The notes below the pieces were generated by a model. It saw only the letters and a list, made by a program, of their open reading frames with translations, searched no databases and was not told the DNA's origin. A stretch of 64,000 nt of DNA from contig NZ_FNUZ01000005.1 in the NCBI RefSeq assembly GCF_900108225.1, positions 186,001 to 250,000 of the forward strand, read 5' to 3'. Every line of letters starts with the position of its first letter. Within the stretch, counting starts at the first letter, position 1. The position numbers and the translations under genes were made by a program. Positions 18,384 through 26,510 of this stretch are shown piece by piece. The DNA comes from Thalassococcus halodurans (lineage in GTDB: Bacteria > Pseudomonadota > Alphaproteobacteria > Rhodobacterales > Rhodobacteraceae).

Positions 18384-19297
18384 CAGGCCATCTCCGGTTT
18401 GGGCAGAACAAAGGATCCGTCAAGGATACGTTCCGCGAACATTTCAGCAGTACGGGCGGCAGCCGCCGTCATCACATCAAGGTTGCCCGCATAGGTCGGC
18501 AGGAAATCCCCAAGGCCCGCGACCTCAAGGAAGATCGCGACACGGTTGCCATCAAAGTCCGGCCCGTTGACCAGCTTGTAGCCTGGCACATAGCGCTGGA
18601 CCTCTTTGATCATGGCGTGGACGGATGCGGTGATGGCGTCCTGATCCGGCGTGCCTTCGACCTCGCAATAGACCGTGTTGCGCATGATCAGGGGCGGTTC
18701 GGCAGGGTTGATGATAGCCAGCGCCTTACCCTTTTTCGCGCCACCCAGTTTTTCCAACGCGCTAGAGGTCGTGTAGGTGAACTCATCAAGGTTCGCGCGG
18801 GTGCCCGGACCCACGGATTTCGAACTCAGCGACGCGATGATTTCGGCATAATCCACCGGCTGCACCTGACTGACCGCAGCCACCATCGGGATCGTGGCCT
18901 GACCCGCGCAGGAAATCATGTTCACGTTCATCGGGCGGTCACCCGCCAGATCGGCAAGGTTCACCGGCGGCACGCACAGCGGGCCGATCGCGGCAGGCGT
19001 CAGATCGACCATCAGCACGCCCAGTTCGTTCAGCTTGGCGCTGTTTGCCGCGTGCACATAGGCCGATGTCGCGTCAAAGGCGATTTCGATATTGTCCGCC
19101 TCGACATGGGGCAGCAGACCGTCAATGCCTTCATGCGTGGTTTTCAACCCCTTCTCGGCGGCGCGTTTCAGGCCCTCGGACTCGGGGTCGATGCCCACCA
19201 TCCACACAGGCTCTAGCACCTCGGAGCGGAGCAATTTGTACATCAGATCGGTGCCGATATTGCCCGATCCGATCAAAGCACATTTGATCTTGCGCAT
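18383..19297 (-). CDS. dmpF: Acetaldehyde dehydrogenase (acetylating)
   Basis: Converts acetaldehyde, NAD+ and CoA to acetyl-CoA in complex with the aldolase. The 304 residues match DmpF/BphJ/MhpF: NAD-binding GSGNIG at 10-15, catalytic Cys130 in [12 protein letters not shown], and the C-terminal [21 protein letters not shown]. It is the third gene of a leftward operon (hydratase, decarboxylase, dehydrogenase, aldolase), 21 nt after the decarboxylase stop. Confidence 0.95.
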   Translation of the reverse strand: MRKIKCALIGSGNIGTDLMYKLLRSEVLEPVWMVGIDPESEGLKRAAEKGLKTTHEGIDGLLPHVEADNIEIAFDATSAYVHAANSAKLNELGVLMVDLTPAAIGPLCVPPVNLADLAGDRPMNVNMISCAGQATIPMVAAVSQVQPVDYAEIIASLSSKSVGPGTRANLDEFTYTTSSALEKLGGAKKGKALAIINPAEPPLIMRNTVYCEVEGTPDQDAITASVHAMIKEVQRYVPGYKLVNGPDFDGNRVAIFLEVAGLGDFLPTYAGNLDVMTAAAARTAEMFAERILDGSFVLPKPEMA

Positions 19298-19318
19298 TTT
19301 AGCCTCCTGTTCAGGGGA

Positions 19319-20125
19319 TCATTCGGTGAAAGTCACCGTGATCGACCCCATTTCGTAAAAACGTGCGGTGATGGTGTCGCCGGGTTTGACAGCGACGGCG
19401 GCGGTGATGGCACCGGCCATGACGAAACTGCCTGCGGGCAGCACCTCGCCCATGTCATCCAGAACGCCGACCAGCATGGCGATGGCCTCGGCGGGATGGC
19501 CGAGAACCTCGGCGCCCGCGCCGATCTGGGCGATTTCGCCGTTGTGTTCCAAAACCACGCCCACAGTGCGCAGGTCCAGCGCATCAGGGCGGATCATGCG
19601 GCCACCGGGCACGTAGCGGGCCGAGCTGCTGTTGTCGGCGATCACGCTTTCCAGATCGAATTTGAAACCGGAAAAGCGGCTGTCGATGACTTCGAGGGCG
19701 GGCTGTACATAGTCGGTCGCCGCCATGACCTGCTCAGCGGTCACCTTACCGGATAATTCGGATTTGGTGACAAAGGCGATCTCGGCCTCGACCCGAGGAT
19801 GGATCAGGTCGCTGACCGTGATCTTCCTGTTGGCCGGACGCTCCATCGCGTCGGTCAGAAAGCCAACGCCAGGTGTCGACACGCCCATCTGCGCCATCTT
19901 GGGCTTGGACGTCAGGCCCGCTTTCCAGCCGATGACGCGCTGACCGCGTGCCTCATAGCTGCGGCGCAACGCGGTCTGGACGCGGTAGGCCTCGGACAGG
20001 GTCATGTCAGGGTAGTCTTGCGTCAGCTTATGGATCGGCGTCGCATAGCGCTGTGCGGTTTCAACCCGTTCGGCCAAGCGGATGATCGCCTCGTCGTTCA
20101 GGGTTTTGGGGTTATCAAGGCTCAT
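19319..20125 (-). CDS. dmpH: 2-oxo-3-hexenedioate decarboxylase (4-oxalocrotonate decarboxylase)
   Basis: Decarboxylates 2-oxo-3-hexenedioate, the product of the tautomerase, to 2-hydroxypenta-2,4-dienoate. The 268 residues resemble DmpH/XylI more than the hydratase: GWKAGLTSKPKMAQMGVSTPGVGFL, VEAEIAFVTKSEL, ALEVIDSRFSGFKFDLESVIADNSSSARYVPGGRM, GAGAEVLGHP and AGAITAAV. The ATG at 20125 overlaps the hydratase stop by 4 nt (ATGA) and is preferred to an upstream in-frame ATG. In the family, decarboxylase and hydratase form a complex that passes the unstable dienol along, which fits the coupling. Confidence 0.92.
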   Translation of the reverse strand: MSLDNPKTLNDEAIIRLAERVETAQRYATPIHKLTQDYPDMTLSEAYRVQTALRRSYEARGQRVIGWKAGLTSKPKMAQMGVSTPGVGFLTDAMERPANRKITVSDLIHPRVEAEIAFVTKSELSGKVTAEQVMAATDYVQPALEVIDSRFSGFKFDLESVIADNSSSARYVPGGRMIRPDALDLRTVGVVLEHNGEIAQIGAGAEVLGHPAEAIAMLVGVLDDMGEVLPAGSFVMAGAITAAVAVKPGDTITARFYEMGSITVTFTE

Positions 20126-20922
20126 ACCATTGCCCTTCCTGCAAACCGCATTTCGCATTTTCCGATGCCCGCGATTTCGCAGGTAAAGTGGTCGCCGTCG
20201 GTCACCGCCAACAACGGGGCCTGCGCGCCCGACAGGATGATTTCGCCAGCCTTCAGACCGATGCCCAATTCACCCAGCGTGTTGGCCAGCCATGCCACCG
20301 CCATCACGGGCGATCCCTGCACAGCGGCACCGGCACCCGTGGCGACAACCTCGCCGTTCTTTTCGATGACCATGCCCGCAAGGCTCAGGTCCAGATCGCG
20401 GGGGTCTGCCTTGGCCGCGCCCAGAACGAACACACCGCAGGATGCATTGTCGGCGACCGTGTCTTGGATACGGATTTGCCAGTCCTCGAAACGGGTATCG
20501 ACGATCTCGAAACAGGGGGTGACGTATTCGGTGGCGCGGATCACATCGGTGGTGGTCACGCCCGGCCCCATCAGGTCTTCTTTCAGACGGAAGGCCAGTT
20601 CGCCCTCAAGCCGCGGCTGCATCAGTTTGCTCAGATCGATGATGGCACCATCTTCGAACAGCATGGTCTTGGTCACTTGACCGAAATCCGGCTGATACAC
20701 GCCCAGCGCATCCTGAATGGCGCGGCTGGTCAGGCCGATCTTTTTGCCGATCACGCTGTCGCCTGCATCCAGACGGCGCTGCAACATGCGCAACTGGATG
20801 CGGTAGGCATCCTCGATATCGCTTTCGGGTTCCAAGACGCTGATCTTGGGGGTCGGTTTGCCCGACTTCAGCGCATTATACAGCGCATCGCCCAGCGCGT
20901 CGGTTCTTGATTGGTCCAGCAT
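20122..20922 (-). CDS. dmpE: 2-oxopent-4-enoate hydratase (2-hydroxypenta-2,4-dienoate hydratase)
   Basis: Adds water to 2-hydroxypenta-2,4-dienoate to give 4-hydroxy-2-oxovalerate. The 266 residues fit DmpE/XylJ/MhpD: VIGKKIGLTSRAIQDALGVYQPDFG, metal-ligand region QPRLEGELAFRLKEDLMGPGVTTTDV, FEIVDTRFEDWQIRIQDTVADNASCGVFVLG, and GAGAAVQGSPVMAVAWLANTLG. The start at 20922 has GGAGGAGCT just before it; a longer open frame to 21147 lacks family similarity. It is the first gene of the leftward operon, divergent from the semialdehyde dehydrogenase gene. Confidence 0.93.
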   Translation of the reverse strand: MLDQSRTDALGDALYNALKSGKPTPKISVLEPESDIEDAYRIQLRMLQRRLDAGDSVIGKKIGLTSRAIQDALGVYQPDFGQVTKTMLFEDGAIIDLSKLMQPRLEGELAFRLKEDLMGPGVTTTDVIRATEYVTPCFEIVDTRFEDWQIRIQDTVADNASCGVFVLGAAKADPRDLDLSLAGMVIEKNGEVVATGAGAAVQGSPVMAVAWLANTLGELGIGLKAGEIILSGAQAPLLAVTDGDHFTCEIAGIGKCEMRFAGRAMV

Positions 20923-21045
20923 AGCTCCTCCACTCGCAATTCGTGCAAGTCCTGTCGGAGGCCAAGCTAGAGAGGTTGACCGATACGCTCCAATACTTTG
21001 GCAGACCGCCCTTGATACCGATACCGCATCGCAAAGCGCCGCCAC

Positions 21046-21066
21046 TTGATACCAAAACCGTATCAA
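21046..21066. promoter_or_regulatory. LysR-type operator (site 1) of the meta-cleavage cluster
   Basis: Perfect inverted repeat TTGATAC-N7-GTATCAA, which contains the T-N11-A core of LysR boxes. It lies between the divergent hydratase operon and the semialdehyde dehydrogenase gene. A second TTGATAC half-site is at 21012-21018, as expected for tetramer binding. A close relative lies at 23578-23594. Confidence 0.65.
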
Positions 21067-21145
21067 CACCCCGCTGCAAAAGCATTGGAGCGCATCACGG
21101 GTGCTCTCTACATATCTAGCACGGTGATTAAAGGCGGAGGACACC

Positions 21146-22606
21146 ATGAAAACGCATCAACTCTTTATCGATGGCACCTATCGCGACGCGAAGTCCGGCA
21201 AGACCTTTGACAAAATCTCGCCCGCGACTGGCGAAAAGATTGCCGTCGTGCACGAAGCACTGGCCGAGGATGTGAACGACGCGGTCATGGCCGCCGATGC
21301 CGCGCTGAAGGGCGAATGGGGCAAGATGCCCAAGGCCGCGCGCTGCGATCTGCTGATGCGCCTGGCCGATGCCATTCAGGCCCGCACCCCAGATTTCATC
21401 GAAGCCGAAGTTGCCGATACGGCCCACACCCGCCATTTCGCCGAAAAGGTCGAAATCCCCCGTGGTGCCGCGAACTTCCGTATCTTTGCCGAAATGCTGA
21501 AACACACCGGCGGCGAGTTTTATCATATGGACACGCCCGACCACACCGGCGCGGTGAACCTTGAACTGCACCGCCCCAAAGGCGTGATTGGCGTTATTTC
21601 CCCGTGGAACGCACCGTTCCTGTTGATGACATGGAAGGTCGGCCCTGCCCTTGCCTGCGGCAACACCGTTGTTGTGAAACCGTCCGAGGAAAGCCCCTAC
21701 ACCGCAACCCTTCTGGGCGAGGTGATGAACGAAGTGGGCATTCCGAAGGGCGTCTATAACGTGATCCACGGGTTCGGCCCCGGATCAGCGGGCGAATTGC
21801 TGACACAGCATCCCAAAGTGTCCGGCATCACCTTTACCGGCGAAACCCGCACCGGCGAGGCGATCATGAAACAGGCCGCCGTCGGCCTCCGCGATGTGTC
21901 CTTCGAACTGGGCGGCAAGAACCCCGCGATCATCTTTGCCGATGCCGATATGGACAAGGCGATCGAAGTCACGATGCGGTCGGTCTTTGCCAACACAGGT
22001 CAGGTCTGTCTGGGCACTGAACGGGTCTATGTGGAACGCCCTGTGTTTGACGAATACGTCAGCCGCCTGAAGGCCGGTGCCGAGGCACTGAAACACGGTG
22101 GTCCGGAAACCCCCGGCGCCACAATCGGCCCGCTGATTTCTGACGAACACCGCCGCAAGGTCCTAGGCTATTACGACAAGGCCCGCGAATTGGGTGCGAA
22201 GGTCGTGACAGGTGGCGGTATGCCCCAGTTCAATGACGAACGTCAGGGCGGCTTCTTTGTCGATCCGACGATCTGGACGGGCCTGCCCGAAGACAGCGCC
22301 ATCGTGAAAGAGGAAATCTTTGGTCCCTGCTGCCACGTCACGCCCTTCGACACCGAAGAGGAAGTGATCGCCATGGCCAATGACACCACCTATGGACTGT
22401 CTGCCACGATCCTGACCGAAAACCTGTCCCGTGCGCATCGCGTCGGCGGACAGATCGAGGCAGGTCTGGTTTGGGTCAACTCGTGGTTCCTGCGCGACCT
22501 GCGCACGTCGTTCGGTGGTTCGAAATCCTCGGGCATCGGGCGCGAAGGCGGTTTGCATTCGCTCGAATTCTACACCGAGCGGTCCAATCTGTGCATGAAA
22601 CTGTGA
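21146..22606 (+). CDS. dmpC: 2-hydroxymuconic semialdehyde dehydrogenase
   Basis: NAD-dependent oxidation of 2-hydroxymuconic semialdehyde to 2-hydroxymuconate (4-oxalocrotonate). The 486 residues follow DmpC/XylG closely over their length: IPRGAANFRIFAEMLKH, GVIGVISPWNAPFLLMTWKVGPALACGN, catalytic Glu254 in FELGGKNP, Cys288 in NTGQVCLGTERVYVERP, and the C-terminal WVNSWFLRDLRTSFGGSKSSGIGREGG. It is divergent from the hydratase operon and is followed 67 nt later by the LysR gene on the same strand. GGAGG precedes the start. Confidence 0.94.
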   Translation: MKTHQLFIDGTYRDAKSGKTFDKISPATGEKIAVVHEALAEDVNDAVMAADAALKGEWGKMPKAARCDLLMRLADAIQARTPDFIEAEVADTAHTRHFAEKVEIPRGAANFRIFAEMLKHTGGEFYHMDTPDHTGAVNLELHRPKGVIGVISPWNAPFLLMTWKVGPALACGNTVVVKPSEESPYTATLLGEVMNEVGIPKGVYNVIHGFGPGSAGELLTQHPKVSGITFTGETRTGEAIMKQAAVGLRDVSFELGGKNPAIIFADADMDKAIEVTMRSVFANTGQVCLGTERVYVERPVFDEYVSRLKAGAEALKHGGPETPGATIGPLISDEHRRKVLGYYDKARELGAKVVTGGGMPQFNDERQGGFFVDPTIWTGLPEDSAIVKEEIFGPCCHVTPFDTEEEVIAMANDTTYGLSATILTENLSRAHRVGGQIEAGLVWVNSWFLRDLRTSFGGSKSSGIGREGGLHSLEFYTERSNLCMKL

Positions 22607-22673
22607 TGCGGCAGCGTGGCGCTTGCATGGCGCCACGCTCCTCGACACAGTGTTGTCCATGATGGGCACGAAC

Positions 22674-23561
22674 ATGAACCTGAGACAGCTGCGCTACTTT
22701 ATTGCGGTCGCCGAGGAACTGCACTTCGGTCGCGCGGCTGAACGGCTGCACATCAGTCAGCCGCCGATCACCCGCCAGATCCAAAGCCTTGAAGAAACGC
22801 TGGGCGCGCAGTTGTTCATCCGAACCCCGCGCGGCGTAGAACTGACACAGGCCGGCAGCCTGTTTCTGGAAGAGGCCCGCAATATCGCAGAGCTTCTGGA
22901 ACAGGCCGCTGACCGCGTCCACCGCGCCGCCGAGGGCAATCTGGGCCGCTTGGACATCGCCATTTTCGGCACCGCGATCCTTAGCCTGATCCCGCGCATC
23001 ATTCTAGAATTCAAACACCGCTATCCGGACGTGAAAATCGTCATGCATGCCAGCGATAAACTGGCGCAGATCGAAGGGCTACAAAACCGGTCGCTGGATC
23101 TGGGGTTCAACCGGATGCTGGTGCCCGTGCCCGGTTTGATGATCGAAGAACTGCAGCGCGAACAGCTTTATGCGGTGCTACCCGATCCCGGCCCGTGGTC
23201 AGACCGTGACAGCATCGCGCTGTCCGAACTGGCCGAGCAGCCGATGGTGCTGTTCCCAGCCAGCCGCGCGCAGGGTTTTGTCGAAAAGGTATCTGGCCTT
23301 TGCCACGAAGCGGGCTTTGCCCCCAACGTCGCACAGGTCGTCGGCGACGGCTTTACCGCCATGGCGCTGGTCGCGGCGGGTTTCGGCGTCTGCCTTGTGC
23401 CGGAATCGATCACTAGCGTGCGGATGGACGGCGTGATCTGCCTGCCGCTGTCTGACGTCAACGAGGCCGCGGGTGTCGACATATCCTGCATATACCGTGA
23501 AAACGACAGCTCGCCCTTGCTGGCGAATTTCCTGCAGGTCGCACGGGAAATGACAGATTAA
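22674..23561 (+). CDS. LysR family transcriptional regulator of the meta-cleavage genes
   Basis: A regulator of about 295 residues. The N-terminal winged helix is MNLRQLRYFIAVAEELHFGRAAERLHISQPPITRQIQSLEETLGAQLF. The C-terminal periplasmic-binding-like domain (about 90-290) resembles the CatR/BenM branch, which senses aromatic ring-cleavage intermediates. The start is placed at 22674 because the conserved region begins there; ATGs at 22659 and 22662 are possible. It lies between dmpC and the tautomerase/dioxygenase genes, with matching dyads at 21046-21066 and 23578-23594, so it probably controls all three transcription units. Confidence 0.92.
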   Translation: MNLRQLRYFIAVAEELHFGRAAERLHISQPPITRQIQSLEETLGAQLFIRTPRGVELTQAGSLFLEEARNIAELLEQAADRVHRAAEGNLGRLDIAIFGTAILSLIPRIILEFKHRYPDVKIVMHASDKLAQIEGLQNRSLDLGFNRMLVPVPGLMIEELQREQLYAVLPDPGPWSDRDSIALSELAEQPMVLFPASRAQGFVEKVSGLCHEAGFAPNVAQVVGDGFTAMALVAAGFGVCLVPESITSVRMDGVICLPLSDVNEAAGVDISCIYRENDSSPLLANFLQVAREMTD

Positions 23562-23577
23562 CCGTGCCGTTCGTCTC

Positions 23578-23594
23578 GATGCCAAACCGGTATC
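23578..23594. promoter_or_regulatory. LysR-type operator (site 2) upstream of the tautomerase/dioxygenase genes
   Basis: GATGCCAAACCGGTATC matches the core of site 1 (GATACCAAAACCGTATC) at 14 of 17 positions with the same 7-nt spacer. It lies between the end of the LysR gene and the tautomerase start at 23714, where an activator site is expected. Confidence 0.5.
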
Positions 23595-23713
23595 GGGTGC
23601 GGGACGAAATGGTATTTGATTGCATCGCTCGCACTGGGCCACAGTTGCAGGACGGACGCGTGAGGAGGCCCCGCAATTGGGGAAGCACGCGCCACCACGC
23701 AAGAGGAGCCCAA

Positions 23714-23950
23714 ATGCCTGTAATCCAGATTCACCTGATGGAAGGTCGGACAACCGACCAGAAACAGGCGCTGATGCGCGCAGTCACAAACGCAGCAGCC
23801 GAGTCTTTGGGTGTGCCCAGCCAGAGCGTACGCATCCTGCTTCAGGAACTGCAATCTGGCCACTTCTCTGTCGGGGGCGAACCGAAATTCGCCGATGCGG
23901 ACGCAGCGGCAAACGACACGGGAAAGGCCCGCGTCGCGACAAGTAACTGA
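23714..23950 (+). CDS. dmpI: 4-oxalocrotonate tautomerase
   Basis: Isomerises 2-hydroxymuconate to 2-oxo-3-hexenedioate. The ATG at 23714 (AGAGGAG upstream) puts Pro directly after Met, giving the N-terminal catalytic proline. Other active-site residues match the classic enzyme: Arg in MEGRTTDQ (Arg11), Arg in QSVRILLQEL (Arg39) and Phe in SGHFSVGGE (Phe50). At 78 codons it is about 15 residues longer than the usual 62; the extra C-terminal tail (KFADADAAANDTGKARVATSN) is polar and probably not catalytic. It lies 36 nt before the dioxygenase gene in the same direction. Confidence 0.94.
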   Translation: MPVIQIHLMEGRTTDQKQALMRAVTNAAAESLGVPSQSVRILLQELQSGHFSVGGEPKFADADAAANDTGKARVATSN

Positions 23951-23986
23951 CACCCAGCTGTCTTCACGGTTTTTAAGGGAGGAACC

Positions 23987-25003
23987 ATGAGCTTTCAGGA
24001 ACAAATCCACGACGTTGCACAACTGGCAATGGTCGAACTTTTCACCCCGAAATTCGAGGAATCCTTCTGGTTTTTCCACGACGTTCTCGGAATGACGCCG
24101 ACCGAAGATGATGGCAAATCCTGCTATCTGCGCGGCTATGAGGATCGCTATCACCATTCGCTTAAACTGACGCGATCTGATGCGGCGGGCGTTGGCACCG
24201 TTTCCTGGCGCGCGGCATCGCCGCAAGCGCTTGAACGTCGCGTTGCCGCGATCGAAGCGACAGGCCGTCCAGGCAAATGGGTCGAAGGCCACAAAGGCTA
24301 TGGCCGTGCCTATGAATTTACAACGCCCGACGGCCACGTGCAGCACATCTTCTGGGACGTTGAATACTTCAAACCCAGCGAAGAGCAGAAATCCAAACTG
24401 CTGTCCCGCATCCAGAAGCGCCCGCTGCGCGGTGTTCCGGTCCGCCGGATCGACCACCTCAACCTGCTGTGCTCGGACGTGACCAAGAACGCCCAGTTCT
24501 TGCAAGACAGCCTTGGCTTCCTGAAGCGTGAAAACGTGATTTTCGGTGGCGAACAGGAACTGGCCTGTTGGCTGTCCTGCAGCCCGATGGTTCACGAAGT
24601 TGCCTTCACCGTCGATCAGGCAGGCCCCGGCAACCGCCTGCACCACCTTGCATTCTGGTACGGCAACCAAGGCCAGATGCTGGATCTGGCAGACGTTCTG
24701 GCCGACTACGGCGTCACAATCGAAGCGGGCCCTGCCAAGCACGGCATTTCGCAAGCGTACTTCATGTATGTCTACGAACCGGGCGGCAACCGGATCGAAC
24801 TGTTCGGCGACGCTGGCTATCTGATCTTCGACCCCGAGTGGAAGACGCTCACATGGACCGAAGAGAACTTCTTTGATGCAGGCGGCGTCTGGTACGGCGG
24901 CGAATTGCCTCAGGACTTCTTCGTCTACGGCACACCCATCGTCGAAGCGGCGATGGAAGCGCAGGCAGACGAAAAAGAAGCGGTGCAGGAACCCGCTGAA
25001 TAA
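23987..25003 (+). CDS. Extradiol dioxygenase, catechol 2,3-dioxygenase type
   Basis: Cleaves catechol (or a substituted catechol) next to the hydroxyls to give 2-hydroxymuconic semialdehyde. The 338 residues hold two vicinal-oxygen-chelate domains. Iron ligands fit the family: His157 (RIDHLNLL), His220 (NRLHHLAFW) and Glu271 (NRIELFGD). Second-shell His203, His252 and Tyr261 are also present. It is longer than XylE/DmpB (307) and diverges in the N-terminal domain and acidic C-terminal tail, so exact substrate preference is open. GGGAGGAACC precedes the start and a strong terminator follows. Confidence 0.9.
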   Translation: MSFQEQIHDVAQLAMVELFTPKFEESFWFFHDVLGMTPTEDDGKSCYLRGYEDRYHHSLKLTRSDAAGVGTVSWRAASPQALERRVAAIEATGRPGKWVEGHKGYGRAYEFTTPDGHVQHIFWDVEYFKPSEEQKSKLLSRIQKRPLRGVPVRRIDHLNLLCSDVTKNAQFLQDSLGFLKRENVIFGGEQELACWLSCSPMVHEVAFTVDQAGPGNRLHHLAFWYGNQGQMLDLADVLADYGVTIEAGPAKHGISQAYFMYVYEPGGNRIELFGDAGYLIFDPEWKTLTWTEENFFDAGGVWYGGELPQDFFVYGTPIVEAAMEAQADEKEAVQEPAE

Positions 25004-25028
25004 GGTCGAACTCCCAAGCGACCAAATC

Positions 25029-25067
25029 ACCGCCCCTACCGCTGATCCGGTGGGGGCGGTTTTCGTT
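25029..25067 (+). terminator. Rho-independent terminator after the dioxygenase gene
   Basis: ACCGCCCCTACC and GGTGGGGGCGGT form a GC-rich stem followed by TTTTCGTTT. It ends the tautomerase/dioxygenase unit. The rest of the convergent gap to 25275 shows no gene. Confidence 0.85.
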
Positions 25068-25275
25068 TGGGCGATTGGGAAGAAATCTTTGGGAAAACGC
25101 GAAGCTGCAACTGGTACAACTACGCGTTTTCACCATGACAGGTCACACTGCGCAGGTGCCGCGCAGTCAGTCCACAAGGTGCCGATCGTCATCGGCAGAC
25201 CGACCGTGACCAGCCGATGGTTCAGGTTCTGCACCACCGGCTGATTGTTGTCAGTAGGGCGAATTGTCCCCGACG

Positions 25276-26454
25276 CTACGTTTTATCGGGACCCTGACTG
25301 AATTCGCCCCGCAGTAGAAAGACGCATGCAACGGCGACCAGTGCCATGCAGATCACCCCTATCACGGCCCCGCTGGGCGCCACCTTGGCCAAAGCGGCCA
25401 CCACCACAACACCGCCAATACGAGCAAAGGTGATGTCAAAGCTGGTCGCGATCCCGCGCAGAGAGTCCGGCACAATTCGAAGCACAAGCTGCGTGGACGG
25501 CGCGTTGCTACAGGCAAAGCCTGCACCAACGGCAACCCCCGCCACGAACAGCGCAAAGGCATGTTCTGTGAGCAGTGCCAGGACAAAGCCTGAGGCAATC
25601 AGAACCGGCGCTGCAAACATGATCAGCCCCAACTTCTCGCCATCCACCGAATTGCGCAGAACCGTGCTGAAGACCGCAAAGCTGAACCACATCACAGCCA
25701 AAAACAGCCCGATCGCCTTGGCGGTGTAATGCGCCTCGCCCAGAAGAAGCGGGAAGTCGAACAGGAAGAACGTGATGCAGCCGTATGTACAGAACACATA
25801 AGCAAAGGTCAGCCAGAGCTTGGGCAAGCGGCACAGCGCCAGAACATCCCGTTTCAGCGTCAGTTCGCGCTTTTCCTCGGGCATGAACAGCAACGAAGAC
25901 AAAAGCAACGAGACCACCGCCAGAACGGCAAACAGGGCAAAGATCGCGTGCCATCCCGCCGCCTCGACCAGCTTACCGCCCAAAAGCGGAGCGAAGGCTG
26001 CGAAATATCCCGCGATGCTGCCCCAGATGATCAGGATCTTGCCCGGTTTATCCGGCATGGCCCGCGTCAGCAGAACAGGGACAAGGGGCGAAAACAGCCC
26101 CCCGCCAACGCCCTGAATGATCCGGCCCGCGATCAGCGTGCTGAAACTGCCCGAGGCCGCGGAAACAGCGGCCCCCAGACAGAACACGATGATGCCAATA
26201 CCAAAGACCCGTCGGGCCCCCAGAATATCCCCACCCCAGCCACCAATCAAAACAAACACAGCAACTGCGAAGGAATAGGAATTGAAGACCCAGACAAGCT
26301 GGGCCGTGGTCAACTGCAAGTCGCCTTGCAACGTCGACAAAAGCAATGGGACAAGTGTCATTTCCAGAACGAAAACGACACTTGCCAGAATGATGCCCAC
26401 GATCGCCAGGTTCGAGACCAGGCGACCGGAGGCTTTTGAAATTTGTTCGTTCAT
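25276..26454 (-). CDS. Major facilitator superfamily transporter
   Basis: A 392-residue MFS protein with about 12 membrane segments. Loop motifs include GGWGGDILGARRVF between helices 2 and 3 and RIIQGVGGGLFSPLVPVLLTRA in helix 4, as in drug/H+ antiporter-type carriers. The ATG at 26454 is used; the frame extends one codon further to a TTG. It lies between the two aromatic pathways and is convergent with the catechol dioxygenase gene. Uptake of an aromatic acid or efflux of a toxic intermediate would both fit; sequence does not decide. Confidence 0.87.
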   Translation of the reverse strand: MNEQISKASGRLVSNLAIVGIILASVVFVLEMTLVPLLLSTLQGDLQLTTAQLVWVFNSYSFAVAVFVLIGGWGGDILGARRVFGIGIIVFCLGAAVSAASGSFSTLIAGRIIQGVGGGLFSPLVPVLLTRAMPDKPGKILIIWGSIAGYFAAFAPLLGGKLVEAAGWHAIFALFAVLAVVSLLLSSLLFMPEEKRELTLKRDVLALCRLPKLWLTFAYVFCTYGCITFFLFDFPLLLGEAHYTAKAIGLFLAVMWFSFAVFSTVLRNSVDGEKLGLIMFAAPVLIASGFVLALLTEHAFALFVAGVAVGAGFACSNAPSTQLVLRIVPDSLRGIATSFDITFARIGGVVVVAALAKVAPSGAVIGVICMALVAVACVFLLRGEFSQGPDKT

Positions 26455-26510
26455 CAATAGTCTTTCAAATGCAGAACCGACGAGTCATCCCCGCCCGATC
26501 TGCGGTTCTT

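Noticed and set aside
17028-18494. Plus-strand open frame of 488 codons across the aldolase gene
   Set aside because: It lies opposite a well-supported aldolase; composition is His/Arg-rich as in shadow frames.
20923-21147. Upstream in-frame extension of the hydratase gene to 21147
   Set aside because: The extension would cross the LysR operator and has no family similarity; a strong GGAGGAG site supports the start at 20922.
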